A DNA stretch of 64,000 bases, from contig CM068382.1 of the NCBI GenBank assembly GCA_034770075.1, positions 91,050,692-91,114,691 on the forward strand, read 5' to 3'. The first letter of the stretch is position 1, and every line of letters starts with the position of its first letter. Positions 10,921 to 21,925 of this stretch are shown here, in pieces. A model generated the notes under the pieces. The model was not told the origin of the DNA, searched no databases, and saw nothing but the letters and a program-made list of their open reading frames with translations. Position numbers and translations under genes: made by a program. This DNA comes from Aralia elata (Eukaryota > Streptophyta > Magnoliopsida > Apiales > Araliaceae).

Positions 10921-13125
10921 TCAGACATCGGCCTCATCATCCGAAGAGTCCAAGAGCGTGGGATCAAGATTTTGTGACTTAATTTTCTCTTTATCCTTCG
11001 CCCGAGCATCTTGGTAGCCGAGGTCGAATTGTTGTATCACTTCATTTGTCAGCTCGGGCGACCTTCGGTATTTACAGATGATTTGCTGTTTGAGTTCTTC
11101 GATTGGTATGGGAGCCAATGTCTTATAACCAGCGAAGTCTCTTTCTATAGTATTGCGAGCCTCTTTAGCCATCTTGAGTTTCACCTCCACACTTTCAAAC
11201 TTACTCAGCACCGAATGACTTTCTGCCTTCAGCTCACCACACTCTTTCCTCAGCTCGGTGCACTCCTTCTTGACCTCATTGCACTCTAGTTGCAGATGGT
11301 TGCAGTTGTCCACCAGTGCTCTTCGGCGTTGCTCACCTTCAATGGCTTCCTCTTTTAACTTCTCCACTTCAGTTTGAAGATCTTCACACCTATGGGCAGT
11401 TTTGGTATGTTCGTTTTTCTCCTTCGTCCAACCGGCCATTGCAGCTTGGCATCTTTCTTCTTGTCGAATGGCTTCGGTTTCCAATTCTCTTTATTTGTCT
11501 TCGGCTTCAGCCAGACGACGAAGGAGTCGGCCGGTAATGGCACTAGCCTGAAAGCAGGGAGAAGAAGAGCTCAGTGATCAGTTTAAAATAAATTGAGGAA
11601 ACAGAATAGACTAAATATCCTTACCCGGCTCAGGTACAGTGCACTAAGTGTCGTGAGCTCCCAAAGACTTGTATCTTCAAACCTTTCGTCATCTTCGGGA
11701 GAGACGAAGTTGTCAAAATGATGGTATGGAAAATCATTGGTATTGTCGGACCACAACGTTGACGAAGTGGGAATAGGGTTTTCTTGGCTACGACTGTGTG
11801 AAGATGGAGGAGAGTGTTGGCTAGATGGAGGCGATTGATGAATATGTGGAGGAGATTGATGAATAGGTAGAGGAGATTGATGTGTAGTTGGGAGACATCG
11901 CTCACCCAGAGGGGATTCAGTATGCTGTTTTTTGGAGGGGGGTTTCAGGCGTGGAGTCCTCAAGTTCTATTCGTTGAGCTTCGAATAAGGGTGGGTCGGC
12001 CTGAAGGGTTTGTTCTATCCTAGGAGGAAGAGCTTGGTTGGCAGCTTTCCTTAGTCGCCTTCTCTTCGCTCGAAGACACTCCTTTGAAGGGCCGGGAGTG
12101 GGAACACTAGATGCTTGTGTCATGGGGACGACGGTGATCAGCTGAATCAGAGGGGGTTGCGCGTTTGATTCTGGCAGAATAACTGTCTCCTTGATGGGGT
12201 CAACGGATGTTTTGCTGACGCCCGCAACAGAGGTCGGCTTGATAAGAAGTACTGCACACATTACTAATGTTTTTCAGAACAGGGAGATTTGAGATACTAC
12301 AGTATTAATTTGTAGAGTTCGAGACTTATATTTGTGGTTATACAACCACGTCGGGTCACTCAGAAGTTCGAGGTCCCATTCTTTCTTCGGCAACCTCCTT
12401 ACTAGTCCCACCAGTTCTCGAAGACGAGCATCTGATATCTCTCCTAGGGTCACAGGTGGAGTAGAGACTTCGGCCCAATCAGGAATTTCACGGACACTGG
12501 GACCCTTGAAGAAGAACCACAATGAATGCCATCCTTTGTTGCTCGAGGGTGTCTTCATCAATGGACGCTTCTCGAGGCCTTTACTTAGTTGCCTATTTAT
12601 TTGCCGAAATCCGGCTTCCCTGGATTAGCCTATGAAGAATATGGAAAAGAAGAGGTCGAGGGTGGGTGCAATGCCAAGCTCGTGACAGAAGGCAATGAAA
12701 GAGATGATGTGGATATAGGAGTTTGACACCAGTTGGGCGAGGCCGACTCCAATAAATCCAAGGAGGACGACGATGAAGGAGTGAACGGGAAGACGTACCC
12801 CGTATTTGAGGGCACTGAGGGAAATGACAGTCCACCCATCAGGCCGGTGGTACATTCGCTCGGTATGAAGAGGGGCTCAGATGTCATAAGTGGACGGGAT
12901 ACTGTATTGTTTTCGTATCTTTTCAAGGTCTTGAGGACCAATGGTTGAGACGACGTTAATATGGGCGTAAGTCGCTTCGTTGGCGTATTCCTTAATCATT
13001 CTCTGGATTTCTTTCTCAGCTATGGACGGGCCGGGAGTTTGGGGATTGGCAGAGGATGGAGTTTTTGAGGCGGCCATTGGCTTAGTGACGTTCCCAATGG
13101 TCGAATAGGGTTTTTCACCGGTCAA
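10921..13125 (-). pseudogene. Antisense accessory gene of a gypsy-type element: Transposase_28-like plus coiled coil
   Basis: Minus-strand multi-exon gene lying between the purine tract and the missing pol. N-terminus at 13077 (MAASKTPSSANPQTPG), then KEIQRMIKEYANEATYAHIN. A TGA at 12877-12879 precedes the core (YHRPDGWTVISLSALKYG, LPVHSFIVVLLGFIGVG, LGIAPTLDLFFSIFF; 12625-12855) of the 'putative gypsy type transposon' family (PF04195-like). About 12274-12560 continues with PSVREIPDWAEV and LRRLPKKEWDLELLSDP-type sequence. Basic and Pro-rich parts follow (11917-12261). A good 3' splice site (CCCTGCTTTCAG, about 11550) leads to a last exon (10921-11548) encoding a long Glu/Lys coiled coil ending LDSSDDEADV. 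Accessory antisense genes in this position are known in Tat/Grande-type gypsy elements; function unknown. Confidence 0.75.
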
Positions 13126-13454
13126 CAGAGAGGAGTTGCAGAGAGAAAAGAGGAGTTGTAGAGAGAAAAGAGGAGTTGCAAAAAGAGCGAGAGCAGAGAG
13201 GAAGCAAGACGAAACTCACAGATCTAATCTAAAATATGTGGCGGTTACATTTGAAATGAGGGGGTTTTTAATGTTTTGACTTTCGGGTTCCGCGCGTGTT
13301 CCCAAGGGCGGCGTATTAAGTGGGTTATGTAAAGGTGGTGGGGCCGACAGTGTGCGCTGAGGCAGTTACCAGAGATTTGGGCTTTGGGCCTTTACATATC
13401 ATCATTGGGTTTTTAGTGAAATACTCTCCCATTAAAATGTTCCATTATAACGGA

Positions 13455-13468
13455 AGACTGGGAGGCAA
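13455..13468 (+). other. Polypurine tract of right arm
   Basis: GACTGGGAGGCAA directly before the LTR start TGTTGGGG at 13469, the usual position of the plus-strand primer. The same tract (GACTGGGGGGCAA) is on the minus strand of the left arm at 8952-8965. Confidence 0.7.
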
Positions 13469-14004
13469 TGTTGGGGCGTGATTTATCAGGCCCAAAGGTA
13501 ATGGCAATTTTTTAGGCCCAATAGGTGCGGCAGAGTTGGACCCGACAATATGGTGGGCCATGACCCATGAGAGTGGAACCACCCCACGTGGGGGTCCCGT
13601 GTGGCAGTTTGAACAATGGAAATATCAGATTATTCGTGTTCCCAAAGGTAGGCGTCAGGACTTGATTCGGCACCCCCTTTGTCTGAAAACATGCAGTCAA
13701 ATCCCATTAAGGAATCTGACCTGATGGGGAGTCCCACCTACTACCCGGGGATGAGCATGATGTCAGCAAAGTGTGATCTCTATAAATACAAGGCAAAAAC
13801 TCCATTTTAGAGGTAATCAACTTTTTACAGCACGAAAGCTTAAAACCTCCATTGTTAAAACCTTGTTCAGCTTGTACTTACTCTCACACCGGAGCTATCC
13901 CCCGACGGATAAAACCGTCAGGCTCTCTGAGTGTGGTGTCGTTATTGTGTAGGATTGACACGCTTTTAGTGATTGAGGCGCGTGGACGAATCTTGACGTT
14001 AACA
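13469..14004 (+). repeat. LTR of right arm (plus orientation, 3' LTR)
   Basis: 536-bp LTR beginning TGTTGGGGCG and ending GTTAACA. TATA box TATAAATA at 13781-13788, so U3 is on the inside and U5 at the outer end. Mirror image of 8415-8951. Confidence 0.8.
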
Positions 14005-14140
14005 ACTAGATTCAACTGTATGCTCATTCTGAAATGTTTAATTCTTTTACCGAAAAAAATAATTCTCGCATTACTTTAGAATGACCAAATAAACTTTGAA
14101 GATTAGCTCACACGGTGTTCATATGAAGATGCTCCTTGTG

Positions 14141-14218
14141 GATGGAGCTTTCCCGTGGCATTCATACAATGAAGAAGCTCCAACCGCTGATGATAGTGAT
14201 ACACTTGCAATTGTGGGT
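14141..14218 (+). pseudogene. BGAL: BGAL downstream exon remnant
   Basis: Reads DGAFPWHSYNEEAPTADDSD then TLAIVGLI. Plant GH35 enzymes have a matching block (FSWQSYNEE..., then VGLLEQIN) C-terminal to the catalytic domain. It lies in the same orientation as exons 1-8 at 5698-7638, so it is the same gene. Homology stops within the VGLLEQ motif, exactly where inverted segment A begins, so the gene was cut there. The exons between SYDYDAPLDEY and this block are not found. Confidence 0.75.
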
Positions 14219-14219
14219 T

Positions 14220-15118
14220 TGATAATAATCGGTCTGAAACATCTAAATGAATATGCTTTCCCATTTTAACCATCTAAACTATTTTAGTTTTTTAAATTTA
14301 TATATATACACACACACATACATATCAAATCATTGTTAATGGACTTTAAAACATGTAATGATAAATTTTATTTTATAATCTAAAATATTTATTTTAAATA
14401 TGAAAATATAATTATCAAAAGTAGCTCAATATCAAATATAATAATACTCCATTCGTTCCAAAATATAAGATCCTCATTGAATTTTTGAAAGTCAATTTTA
14501 AATATTTTTAATTATCTAATATATTTGTTTTTAAAAAATAGTAACACAATTATCTAAAGTACATCAATATAAAATATTATAATACTCTTTTTCAAAAACA
14601 TAATATCATTGTTAATTTTTTGAAAGTTACCTTTAGATATTTTAAAACTCAAAATTGGTATAAGTTCATTTAATTTTAGTCAATATAAAATATTAATAAT
14701 TATAAACTTTTAGTCAATATAATTTTATTATTTTATAATTATAAAATTTATATTATTTTGTACTTATGAATGAATCACATTTTAAATTAACTTTTAAATA
14801 GTTAATAATGTTTTTATATTTGAAATACATGTGGTTCTATATTTAAATTATATTAACTTCATACATTTAAATTGTTAGTAAAAGTTCATCACTAGTATAG
14901 GAACTTGGTTTAAAGGGAATGTGATATGTAATTAATTAGCTTGTGGGGGGATATAGAAGTAAAAAATAATTCATTGATGTATCTGCCCAGTAAGCCAGAT
15001 ATGGGAGGCTTATCGATTCAGAAGAATTTCGAAATCATTCAGCCCGCGCGAAAGTTTATCAAATAGCAAAGAAATTTGACCGATTCAAAATTAGGTCATT
15101 CAGACTCATTCAAACACA
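14220..15118. mobile_element. TIR-like element X, truncated copy in A
   Basis: Right end CAATCAAACAGCCCCT at about 15117-15132, inverted relative to the start AGGGGCTGTTTGATTG of the copy at 26740-27757. The left end is lost at the BGAL junction (14219). Contains an AT-rich stretch with a nested Stowaway-like end (ACTCCATTCGTTCCAAAATA, 14447). Confidence 0.55.
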
Positions 15119-16307
15119 ATCAAACAGCCCCTAAGGCTTCTCAAAAAGTTTGATCAATTAAAATTCATTTTTGAGTTTGTATTCCTTCCTCCACTTCTCG
15201 TAACCTTCTCTTGTTCCTTTATTTTATCCCGATTCTATCTTCCTCCCTTACCTTATCTATTGCAATGATAACGCTTTACATATATGGGCTCTAAAATGAT
15301 GCCACCAGATGCCAAAATCTCCACCTCATGGTGAATATCTAGCCCCAAAATCTGCCTCATGCTACTATCCTTTAAGCTATAGATAGAAATGAACATTGAC
15401 CAAAGCTCGACTTTCCAAATAATGGAAAGTTTCCATAACAAATAAAAACTCTAAAATAAATATCCAAAAATACTCTCATTCACATTATATTTGTTTCCTA
15501 CCAAATTCCGAATTACGCACAAGATGGAAAGCTTCTTGACATCATATTCCACTCCAACATCAAATTCCTCTCTTAAGCCCCCACTAGGGGTATTTTAGGT
15601 CATTGCATACAAAATATCAACTCAACTTATTTGACTACTTTTCACGATCCTGAATCTATATATATGTAACGTTTATTTTAAAAATAGGAACCTCAATTTT
15701 GACGATTGAACCTAGTTATTAGACAATTTAAGGCTTCTCGACCAACAATCTTAGAATCGTTTTAATTTAAACTATTTTTTTTTCATCTTTCATGTCATTA
15801 TTACGACACTACATAATACACCTAATTTAGGTTAAGATTATTACAATTAAACTTCTTACTTTTATCAATGTCGCATGTAAGAACAGTAGTGATACTCTTA
15901 GATAGAGTAAATTTCAAGTTGTTTAAACATAAAATGGTTAGCTTAAGTGGTTCTTAATGTTATCTAAAAGAATTTTCAATATTTTAGAGCCAAATAAGTA
16001 TAACTCAATTCACAACTCAGTGGAGTCAATTGAACTAACATTAAAGGATTTTTGCTATCATGGTATAGTTTGTTATATTTCAATTTGCTTTTATCACCGA
16101 TAGCCTTTACCTGGGTTAGTATTCCCACACTTGCGGTCCCAAATACTGACAAAAAAAATTGTTTTTAACTTTGTTTTTGTTGTGTTTATTTTTTATGTTC
16201 CCTACAAAAATATAAGATCCGAAAAATCTTTTCTACTCAATGTTCATACACTAGGGAGTATAGTTATGACTATTGTTTTAGGTTCCACAAATGCTTTTAT
16301 GATAATT

Positions 16308-16706
16308 ATGATCCATTTGGTAATTGTTTATACTTCCAATTTTATGTTTCTACTTCTTTTTTTTTAATCGGAAGTCGAAAATAGTTTTTAATAACTGTTT
16401 ATGCTTTGAAAAAAGTGAAAGCAAAATTCACTTTGACAACATAAAAGTAAAAACACAAAAAAGTTGTTTCTTCAATTTTGACAATACAATGAGTCATTCC
16501 AATTTTAATGAGGTCCAGGCATCGAACCTTGTTAACAACAAAAATTTAAACTCTACCTCTTTATAAAAATAAATAAAATTAAAATTATCAGACAATGTTA
16601 TCTATTTTTGTTTTCACAAGTGGAAAGTAAGTAAAAGCAGAACCATATGAAAACAAAAATAGGAAACAAAAACATGAAATTAAAAACAGTTATCAAACGA
16701 ACTATA
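16308..16706. mobile_element. 400-bp TIR element downstream of NRX-like copy A
   Basis: Ends TATGATCCATTTGGTAATTG and AACGAACTATA are inverted repeats. The same element is at 25155-25552 and 49215-49607 in copies B and C, so it was present before the triplication. No transposase; no clear target duplication. Confidence 0.6.
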
Positions 16707-17003
16707 AAGTAAATGCCCACACAAGTTAAGCATTAGATAATAAAGACAACAGTTAGGACTGTTTAGGGGTAACAATGCTCTTAATTGGTCGAATTAAGGA
16801 GATCAACTGTGAATTACAATCATACTTATGGTAACTTAATTCAGCATAACATCATATGGTAGGCAAAAATATGGAAGCGAGCACATGCATAAAATTATGG
16901 TTCTTTTGGATGGACTTAATGTAGTTTTAAAGATAATACATGACTAGTCCCGAATCTAATAATGTTTTTAAAAGTAACAAGGACAATGACTAAAGTATTA
17001 CCC

Positions 17004-19165
17004 TTAAAGAACATAAAGTTTACTTTCTGGACGAGATTCGGGGAAGTAGAGGCTTTTCAAGTCCCATTTGTGCTTACTGATTAGTCTTCTGCATACCTCT
17101 TCTTCTATAACTTCAATAAATGGATACTTAGAGTTCCAGTCTTCTTTAAAAGCCAAGTTGGATTCTTTTGTTTAAAGATGTCCATCTCGTCCAAATGCTG
17201 CAATGGCCGGAAAGAAAGGATCAAACTTAAACACCTCTACAGACAACGAAACAGCAAAATCCGGAACATGAGCGTGGACTAACCACGACATTTCTTGGAT
17301 GCACTTAGGGAAGGAAGACAGAGATTCATTGCAGTCCAAAGAGATGTAAATAATCTTAAAATCATCTTTTGTCCCCTTCTTTTCATGATACATGCTCTTC
17401 AATGCTGGCAAAAACGATCCTGATCTATAGCAAGAGTGCGTTGCAGACAATAAAAGTACATTTTTCTCTGAGATCTCGGAAATAGTTGTATACTCTTACA
17501 AGAGTGGGATTTAAAAATTCAGAAACAATGATGACAATTTAGAGGTCCTTTTGGTTTGCACACATTCAAAAGACACAAACATACCTTATTGTCATTAGAA
17601 ATTCCTCTAAGTAAAGGAGTTGAGGATGATAAAAGTTCGCTCTACACCAGTTTTTTCTATTGTTTGCTCGTCGCTATCTTCACAGTTGTTTCCAGGGTAA
17701 AAGGATACGTTTCAATTCTAAACTTTTCCAAGATTTTAAAGCTAAAGTAACTCAGAGACTGATATTTATCAGGTTTGAGAATGATCAAGTAACTCGCATT
17801 GTTCAAATGATCATACCGTAGTCTAAACCACCAGTTGTACCTGAAAACCTTGGACAACTTACTACGATTAGAGGGTAGGAATGAGTACCAAGACATAATA
17901 GATCTAAACTTATTCTTGTATACGGCCTTAGCATAGGAAAGATTAGTACTATCTTCGTTGATAAACACAATCTCAAGATCTTTGTCAATCACGACTTTCA
18001 AGGATTTTCAAATTTTTAAAACTTTTCTAGTGCCTTGACAGCCCTTGGCTGAGATTTCTAAATAATACAGGCTCACAGTCTTGCCTTCCAGCATGAAGGT
18101 GCTAACCTGCAAACAAAAGTGGCAAGCATGAATTAATTTCAAATGGAAAGAACCACATTAGAAATTTGGACAACTGAGAAATTAGCCCAAACCGCATTGT
18201 ATAAAGGGAAATTACTAGCCACACTAGCAAATGAAATGGACTTGCCTGAATACGCTCATTGGTAATTACAGTAACCCAAAAGCGCAGTTAAGAGGGGTTC
18301 TTTTTTCAGGACAATTTCATCCAGGAGTGCATCAGCCTCACGCATCACACTAGACATAACCTCCTCAATCCTCTCTTTAGTGAAGGGAAAACATTGGACT
18401 CCAAGAGCGCTAAAGTCGCTCTAAGGACAGTCAAGCAAAACCCTACCATTTGGATCCAAAAGAACAACTTTTGCAAGTGGGGAGTATGGAATAGCAAACT
18501 CGATTTGATCTCTGCCTTGTTGATATTGGTGTGGGATGGCAAGCCATGGCATGCGAGAAAATATAGTATGGAAAGCATCCTCGTTAGTACCAAATGCAAC
18601 AAACACAACTTCAAACTCACTTGTGGGATTGTAAGCACAATACATATCTTCCAAGTTCGTCATAAAATTCAGATAGCATTCATGAGGACCAAGTCCATTG
18701 TCGGATAGGAACCAAAGGAGGAGAAGAACATATTTGGTTTTGAGTTCGTCAATTGTAACTTAAAGAAGAAGATGAAAAAGAAGGATTAACTAAGAAAATC
18801 TAAATAATTCAGGTAGAGCAGTAAGAAAGCAAGTACTAATAACGTCTATCACATGTACATTATCTAACTAGATAACAAGTAGAGCACTGCAATGCTAGCC
18901 CTTAACTAATAAATTAGTACCTTAATTAATCAATTATTTAATTAAAACTACCAAAGACAAGCATGGATAGATATCAAAATGTTAACCCTTAATTAATCAA
19001 TTAATTAATTAAAATTACCTGCATAGATATCGAAATTAATTAATTAATTACCTCGTTCGTCTCTTTCTCCTTCCCTTTGACTTTGACGAGGTAGTTTCTT
19101 TTTTCCTCTTTGTGAGAGGAGATGTAGAACCTTAATTTTTTTACCCATCTTGATATTCCAAACTG
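17004..19165 (-). pseudogene. Nucleoredoxin-like gene, copy A
   Basis: Decayed three-thioredoxin-domain gene. On the minus strand: exon-1 remnant 19037-19165 (VWNIKMGKKIKVL); exon 2 18246-18759 (NLEDMYCAYNPTSEFEVVFV, RMPWLAIPHQ, PNGRVLLDCP then stop); exon 3 17585-18106 (DLEIVFINEDSTNLSYAKAV, LIILKPDKYQSLSYF); exon 4 17004-17494 (HSCYRSGSFLPALKSMY, DDFKIIYISLDCNESL, PFFPAIAAFGRDGHL then stop, resuming to SRPESKLYVL). Exon 1 is cut off by the (AT)n tract at 19183. The exon-2 acceptor reads AAGT instead of AGGT. The intron after exon 2 has a GC donor (CAG|GCAAGT), as in copy C. Best-preserved relative: 46433-48924. Confidence 0.82.
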
Positions 19166-19182
19166 ACGAGGAATGAAGGACG

Positions 19183-19220
<38 letters not shown>
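19183..19220. repeat. (AT)n microsatellite at the A boundary
   Basis: About 18 AT units directly between the truncated exon 1 of NRX-like copy A and the start of the MuDR-type frame; a plausible breakpoint. Confidence 0.9.
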
Positions 19221-19223
<3 letters not shown>

Positions 19224-20236
19224 GGATGAGCTTTATTTAAATGGGAATTACGAAGAAGATTTGTTTGACAATGATGTTAATTTTGAAGGTGATGCAAGTG
19301 GTAACAATGATGATACTGGTCATGTTGCTAATAGTACTGATGCTAATGTTGAAGATGAAGATAATGACAGTGATTTTGTTGATTCTGAATACACAAGGAA
19401 TAAGGATGATGACCAATTGTTTGCTCATAATGTAGATAAAGGAGTAAAGTGGGCTGGTAGGATTAAAAGGGGATTAGGTTTTGATGAAAGGGATAATGAA
19501 GATGAAAACACTGAATATGATTCAAATTCTGATGAGCTTAAAAGTCTTGATGAGTCTTCAAATACTGATACAGAGAGGAATAGAAAGCCTAAGCTAATAT
19601 GGTCTATTTATGAAGAATGTGATGACCCCGAATGGACTGTTGGCATGATCTTTTCAAATACAGAACAATTCAAAAACTCTATTATACAACATGTGATCAA
19701 GTGGGAGGGGGGGGGGAAGGATAAAAATTTTAAAGTCAGAGAACAATAGGGTGAGGGCTAGGTGTAAGAGTCCATGCCCTTGGATTGTGTATACAGGCTG
19801 GAATGAAGATCATACTTTGCAAGTAAAAACTATGTTTAATCATCATACATGTATAAGGAGTACTACTAATATACCATTACTGCATTCAGGTTTCTTGGCA
19901 AAGATGTATGAAAGTGAGTTTAGAATTACTCCATCATGGCCTATATCTACTTTCCAAGCAAGAGCTCATAAGGATTTGACTGTTGATTTCAAGGCTCATC
20001 AACTATATAGGGCAAAAAGAATAGCTTTGAGGAATATTAATGGCACAATTGATGAACAATATGCTAAATTGTGGGACTACAAGGCATAATTATTACGAAG
20101 GAATCCTGATTCCACAATTGAAATTGATCTTGAGCCTGGAATGACTGAAATTTTTAGAAGGATGTACATTTGCTTTGGTGGACTAAAAGAAGTGTTAGTA
20201 CAATGCATGTATTTTAGATTTGATGATGATATGTGA
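19219..20236 (+). pseudogene. MuDR-type (MULE) transposase, N-terminal fragment
   Basis: Encodes an acidic N-terminal region (NDDTGHVANSTDANVEDEDN) and then the MuDR DNA-binding module: WTVGMIFSNTEQFKNSI, RARCKSPCPWIVYTGW (Cys ligands), LQVKTMFNHHTC (His/Cys). The linker continues (FLAKMYESEF, TVDFKAHQLYRAKR, GTIDEQYAKLWDY). A frame change falls at the G run 19707-19716 and stops at 19747-19749 and 20087-20089. After MTEIFRRMYICFGGLKE the sequence stops matching; the catalytic DDE domain is absent. No terminal inverted repeats seen. It differs from the FAR1-type transposase at 38730-40976. Confidence 0.8.
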
Positions 20237-20321
20237 AATTACTGTATATTTGTAACCATTAGCTATTGTACAGTCTTTAAAATAAAATTGATGTAAAGGG
20301 ACTTAGTTTAGAGATCAAACT

Positions 20322-21583
20322 TGTTAGGTTGATCAATTCGTAGAGTAAACCTAATATATAGGTCTTAAGTTTGAAGTCGATCGTAAAGCAAGCAATTGAA
20401 GATCGTAGAGCCTACTGATCATAGTTTTGAAGATTGTAGAGTTACAACTGCCAATACTCTAAGTTTGCATAATTGTCAAGTCAAACCTCAGAGTTGGTAA
20501 AGTACAAGCAATGATCGAAGAATCAGAGCAAAACTGGGTATCGTCGAGCTAAGAAGAGACGAAGACTTAGTTTTTCAAGACTAAATAGAAGCATCGTAGA
20601 GTGCACTGAAGTTAAGTGTAAAACGTAGAATCTGCCTAGCCAGATACTTTATGACTGGGCACTCAACTCTACGATTGAGAAAAATTATAGAGTGAAGACC
20701 CCGGGATAATTTGTTAAAACTCTTGAGGTTAAGGAGAAAGGCATTTGGAAATATGTCTAATAGCTATGTTGATGAAAAGACAACACCCACGTGTTTGTTT
20801 CTGTAGCAGTCATTACAATGAAAGTGACGTGTCATAGCAGAAAGCTGACACACCTTTTCTAAAGTCAACAATCAAAGATCTACAAGTGTCTAAGTATTAG
20901 TGGAGCAACGGTAACTTTCCAACAGGAAAATTTTGAGGAAAGTCTATAAAAGGCAAGCAAATTCAAACAAACAGTACCGTACGAATAATCAAAAAGTTAA
21001 ACTGCTATCATTTCAAAAAGGCTCCTACTATACGATTTTGAGCATCTTGTTCTACTGTTAAGTCATTTTGTGTCGAACTTAAAGCAACTTAACAACACCT
21101 TAAGCACATTATTCTTTATGTGATTATTCGGTCTTAGTGACCTTTGTAACCAACTCTTAGTGACTTGAAGGAATCTTAGTGATTCAGTTGTTATAATTGT
21201 TCTTCGTGAACAAATCTTAGTGATCACCCCATCATTAATGGATTATTCCTACTCAAAGAGTAAAAAAGTGGACTAGGAGATTTTTGTGCTCCGAACCACT
21301 TAAAATCTCTCGTCTCATTTACTTTAGCATTTACTTTCCTGTCGAATTATTTTAAGTGCTCTACGATTTAGTCTGTGACTTAGTTCCATATTTAATCACT
21401 AAATTTAGAGCTATAATTTTCTTATAATCTGTGAAGGGGTTTTTCAAAACTATCATTCTGTTGTGCATAACCATCAAATTAACTTGTTTAATTATAAGTT
21501 GGTAATAACTCTTTAAAAGCAAAAGTTTTTAAAAGATCTATTCAACCCCCTTTCTAGATCTCTCAATGCCTTTGGGAATAACA
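20322..21583 (+). repeat. 5' LTR of a SIRE-like Copia retrotransposon
   Basis: 1262-bp LTR starting TGTTAGGTTGATC and ending GGGAATAACA, followed two bases later by a tRNA-Met-type primer binding site. The first 400 bp hold many variants of a CGTAGAG motif. No 3' LTR in the window. Confidence 0.75.
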
Positions 21584-21585
21584 AG

Positions 21586-21597
21586 TGGTCTCAGAGC
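21586..21597 (+). other. Primer binding site (initiator Met tRNA type)
   Basis: TGGTCTCAGAGC, one mismatch from the usual plant TGGTATCAGAGC, just after the LTR end. Confidence 0.75.
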
Positions 21598-21720
21598 AGT
21601 GTTCTTTTGAGCAAAGCTTAATCATTTGAGTAGATCCATAACATTAAACGAAACCAGTTCTGAGCTTGGTGGTGAAAACAAATCACCCCTGTGTAATAAA
21701 GATAAATTCGTTAACTAGAA

Positions 21721-21891
21721 AATGCGTATACAGGCGTATATGGGTGCAATAGATGGTAAGCTATTCGATGCGGTGATCAACGACCCCTACATTCCTACAA
21801 AGCTCGCACCAACAACTAATAATCTAAATAAAGTAGTTGTCAAGCAAAGGGCAGAGTGGACCGGTCACTTTTCCATTGGCTCTCATGGGTG
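21721..21891 (+). pseudogene. Copia gag start, truncated
   Basis: ATG at 21721 gives MRIQAYMGAIDGKLFDAVIN then PYIPTKLAP and VVVKQRAEWTGHFS, resembling the N-terminal gag of SIRE/Copia elements (a short Trp-rich segment and E-W motif). It stops at 21889-21891 and is then replaced by the R3 repeat, so the element lost nearly everything after gag codon 60. Confidence 0.65.
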
Positions 21892-21925
21892 ACCATTTTT
21901 GAATACCAACAATATGTTATGTGAT

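Larger units (their letters stand above)
8410..14009. mobile_element. Palindromic LTR-retrotransposon insertion (two outward 3' LTRs)
   Basis: Element 8415-14004 starts TGTTAAC and ends GTTAACA, with flanks GCTAG (8410-8414) and ACTAG (14005-14009), a 5-bp target duplication with one mismatch. Left arm 8415-10755 and right arm 11633-14004 are inverted copies about 2.35 kb long; the unpaired centre 10756-11632 continues the right-arm sequence only. Each arm has, from outside in: a ~537-bp LTR whose TATA box points outward, a purine tract just inside it (GACTGGGAGGCAA at 13455-13467), then an antisense accessory gene reading inward. Purine tract plus TATA orientation identify both LTRs as 3' LTRs, so both outer ends are U5 ends. 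No gag-pol is present. It sits in a BGAL intron or its flanking AT-rich remnant. Confidence 0.85.
14219..19165 (-). repeat. Segmental copy A (inverted partner of 22870-27660)
   Basis: On the minus strand the order is the nucleoredoxin-like gene (exon 1 end to exon 4), its 3' flank with a TIR element at 16308-16706, the ACTTTCCATTATTTGG block at 15414-15430 and part of TIR-like element X. The same order occurs on the plus strand at 22870-27660 (copy B) and, with other insertions, at 46850-51670 (copy C). Divergence from B is substantial (many substitutions and small indels), so the duplication is not recent. Confidence 0.85.

Noticed and set aside
8415..14004. Palindrome as a Mutator-type or foldback DNA transposon with long inverted repeats
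   Set aside because: LTR-type TG...CA ends on a ~537-bp unit, a TATA box inside that unit, an adjacent purine tract and a near 5-bp duplication all fit an LTR element better than the 9-bp duplication of MULEs.
16131..16566. Overlapping plus-strand open frames near copy A
   Set aside because: They lie in the 400-bp TIR element and its flank; frames are not conserved in copies B and C.
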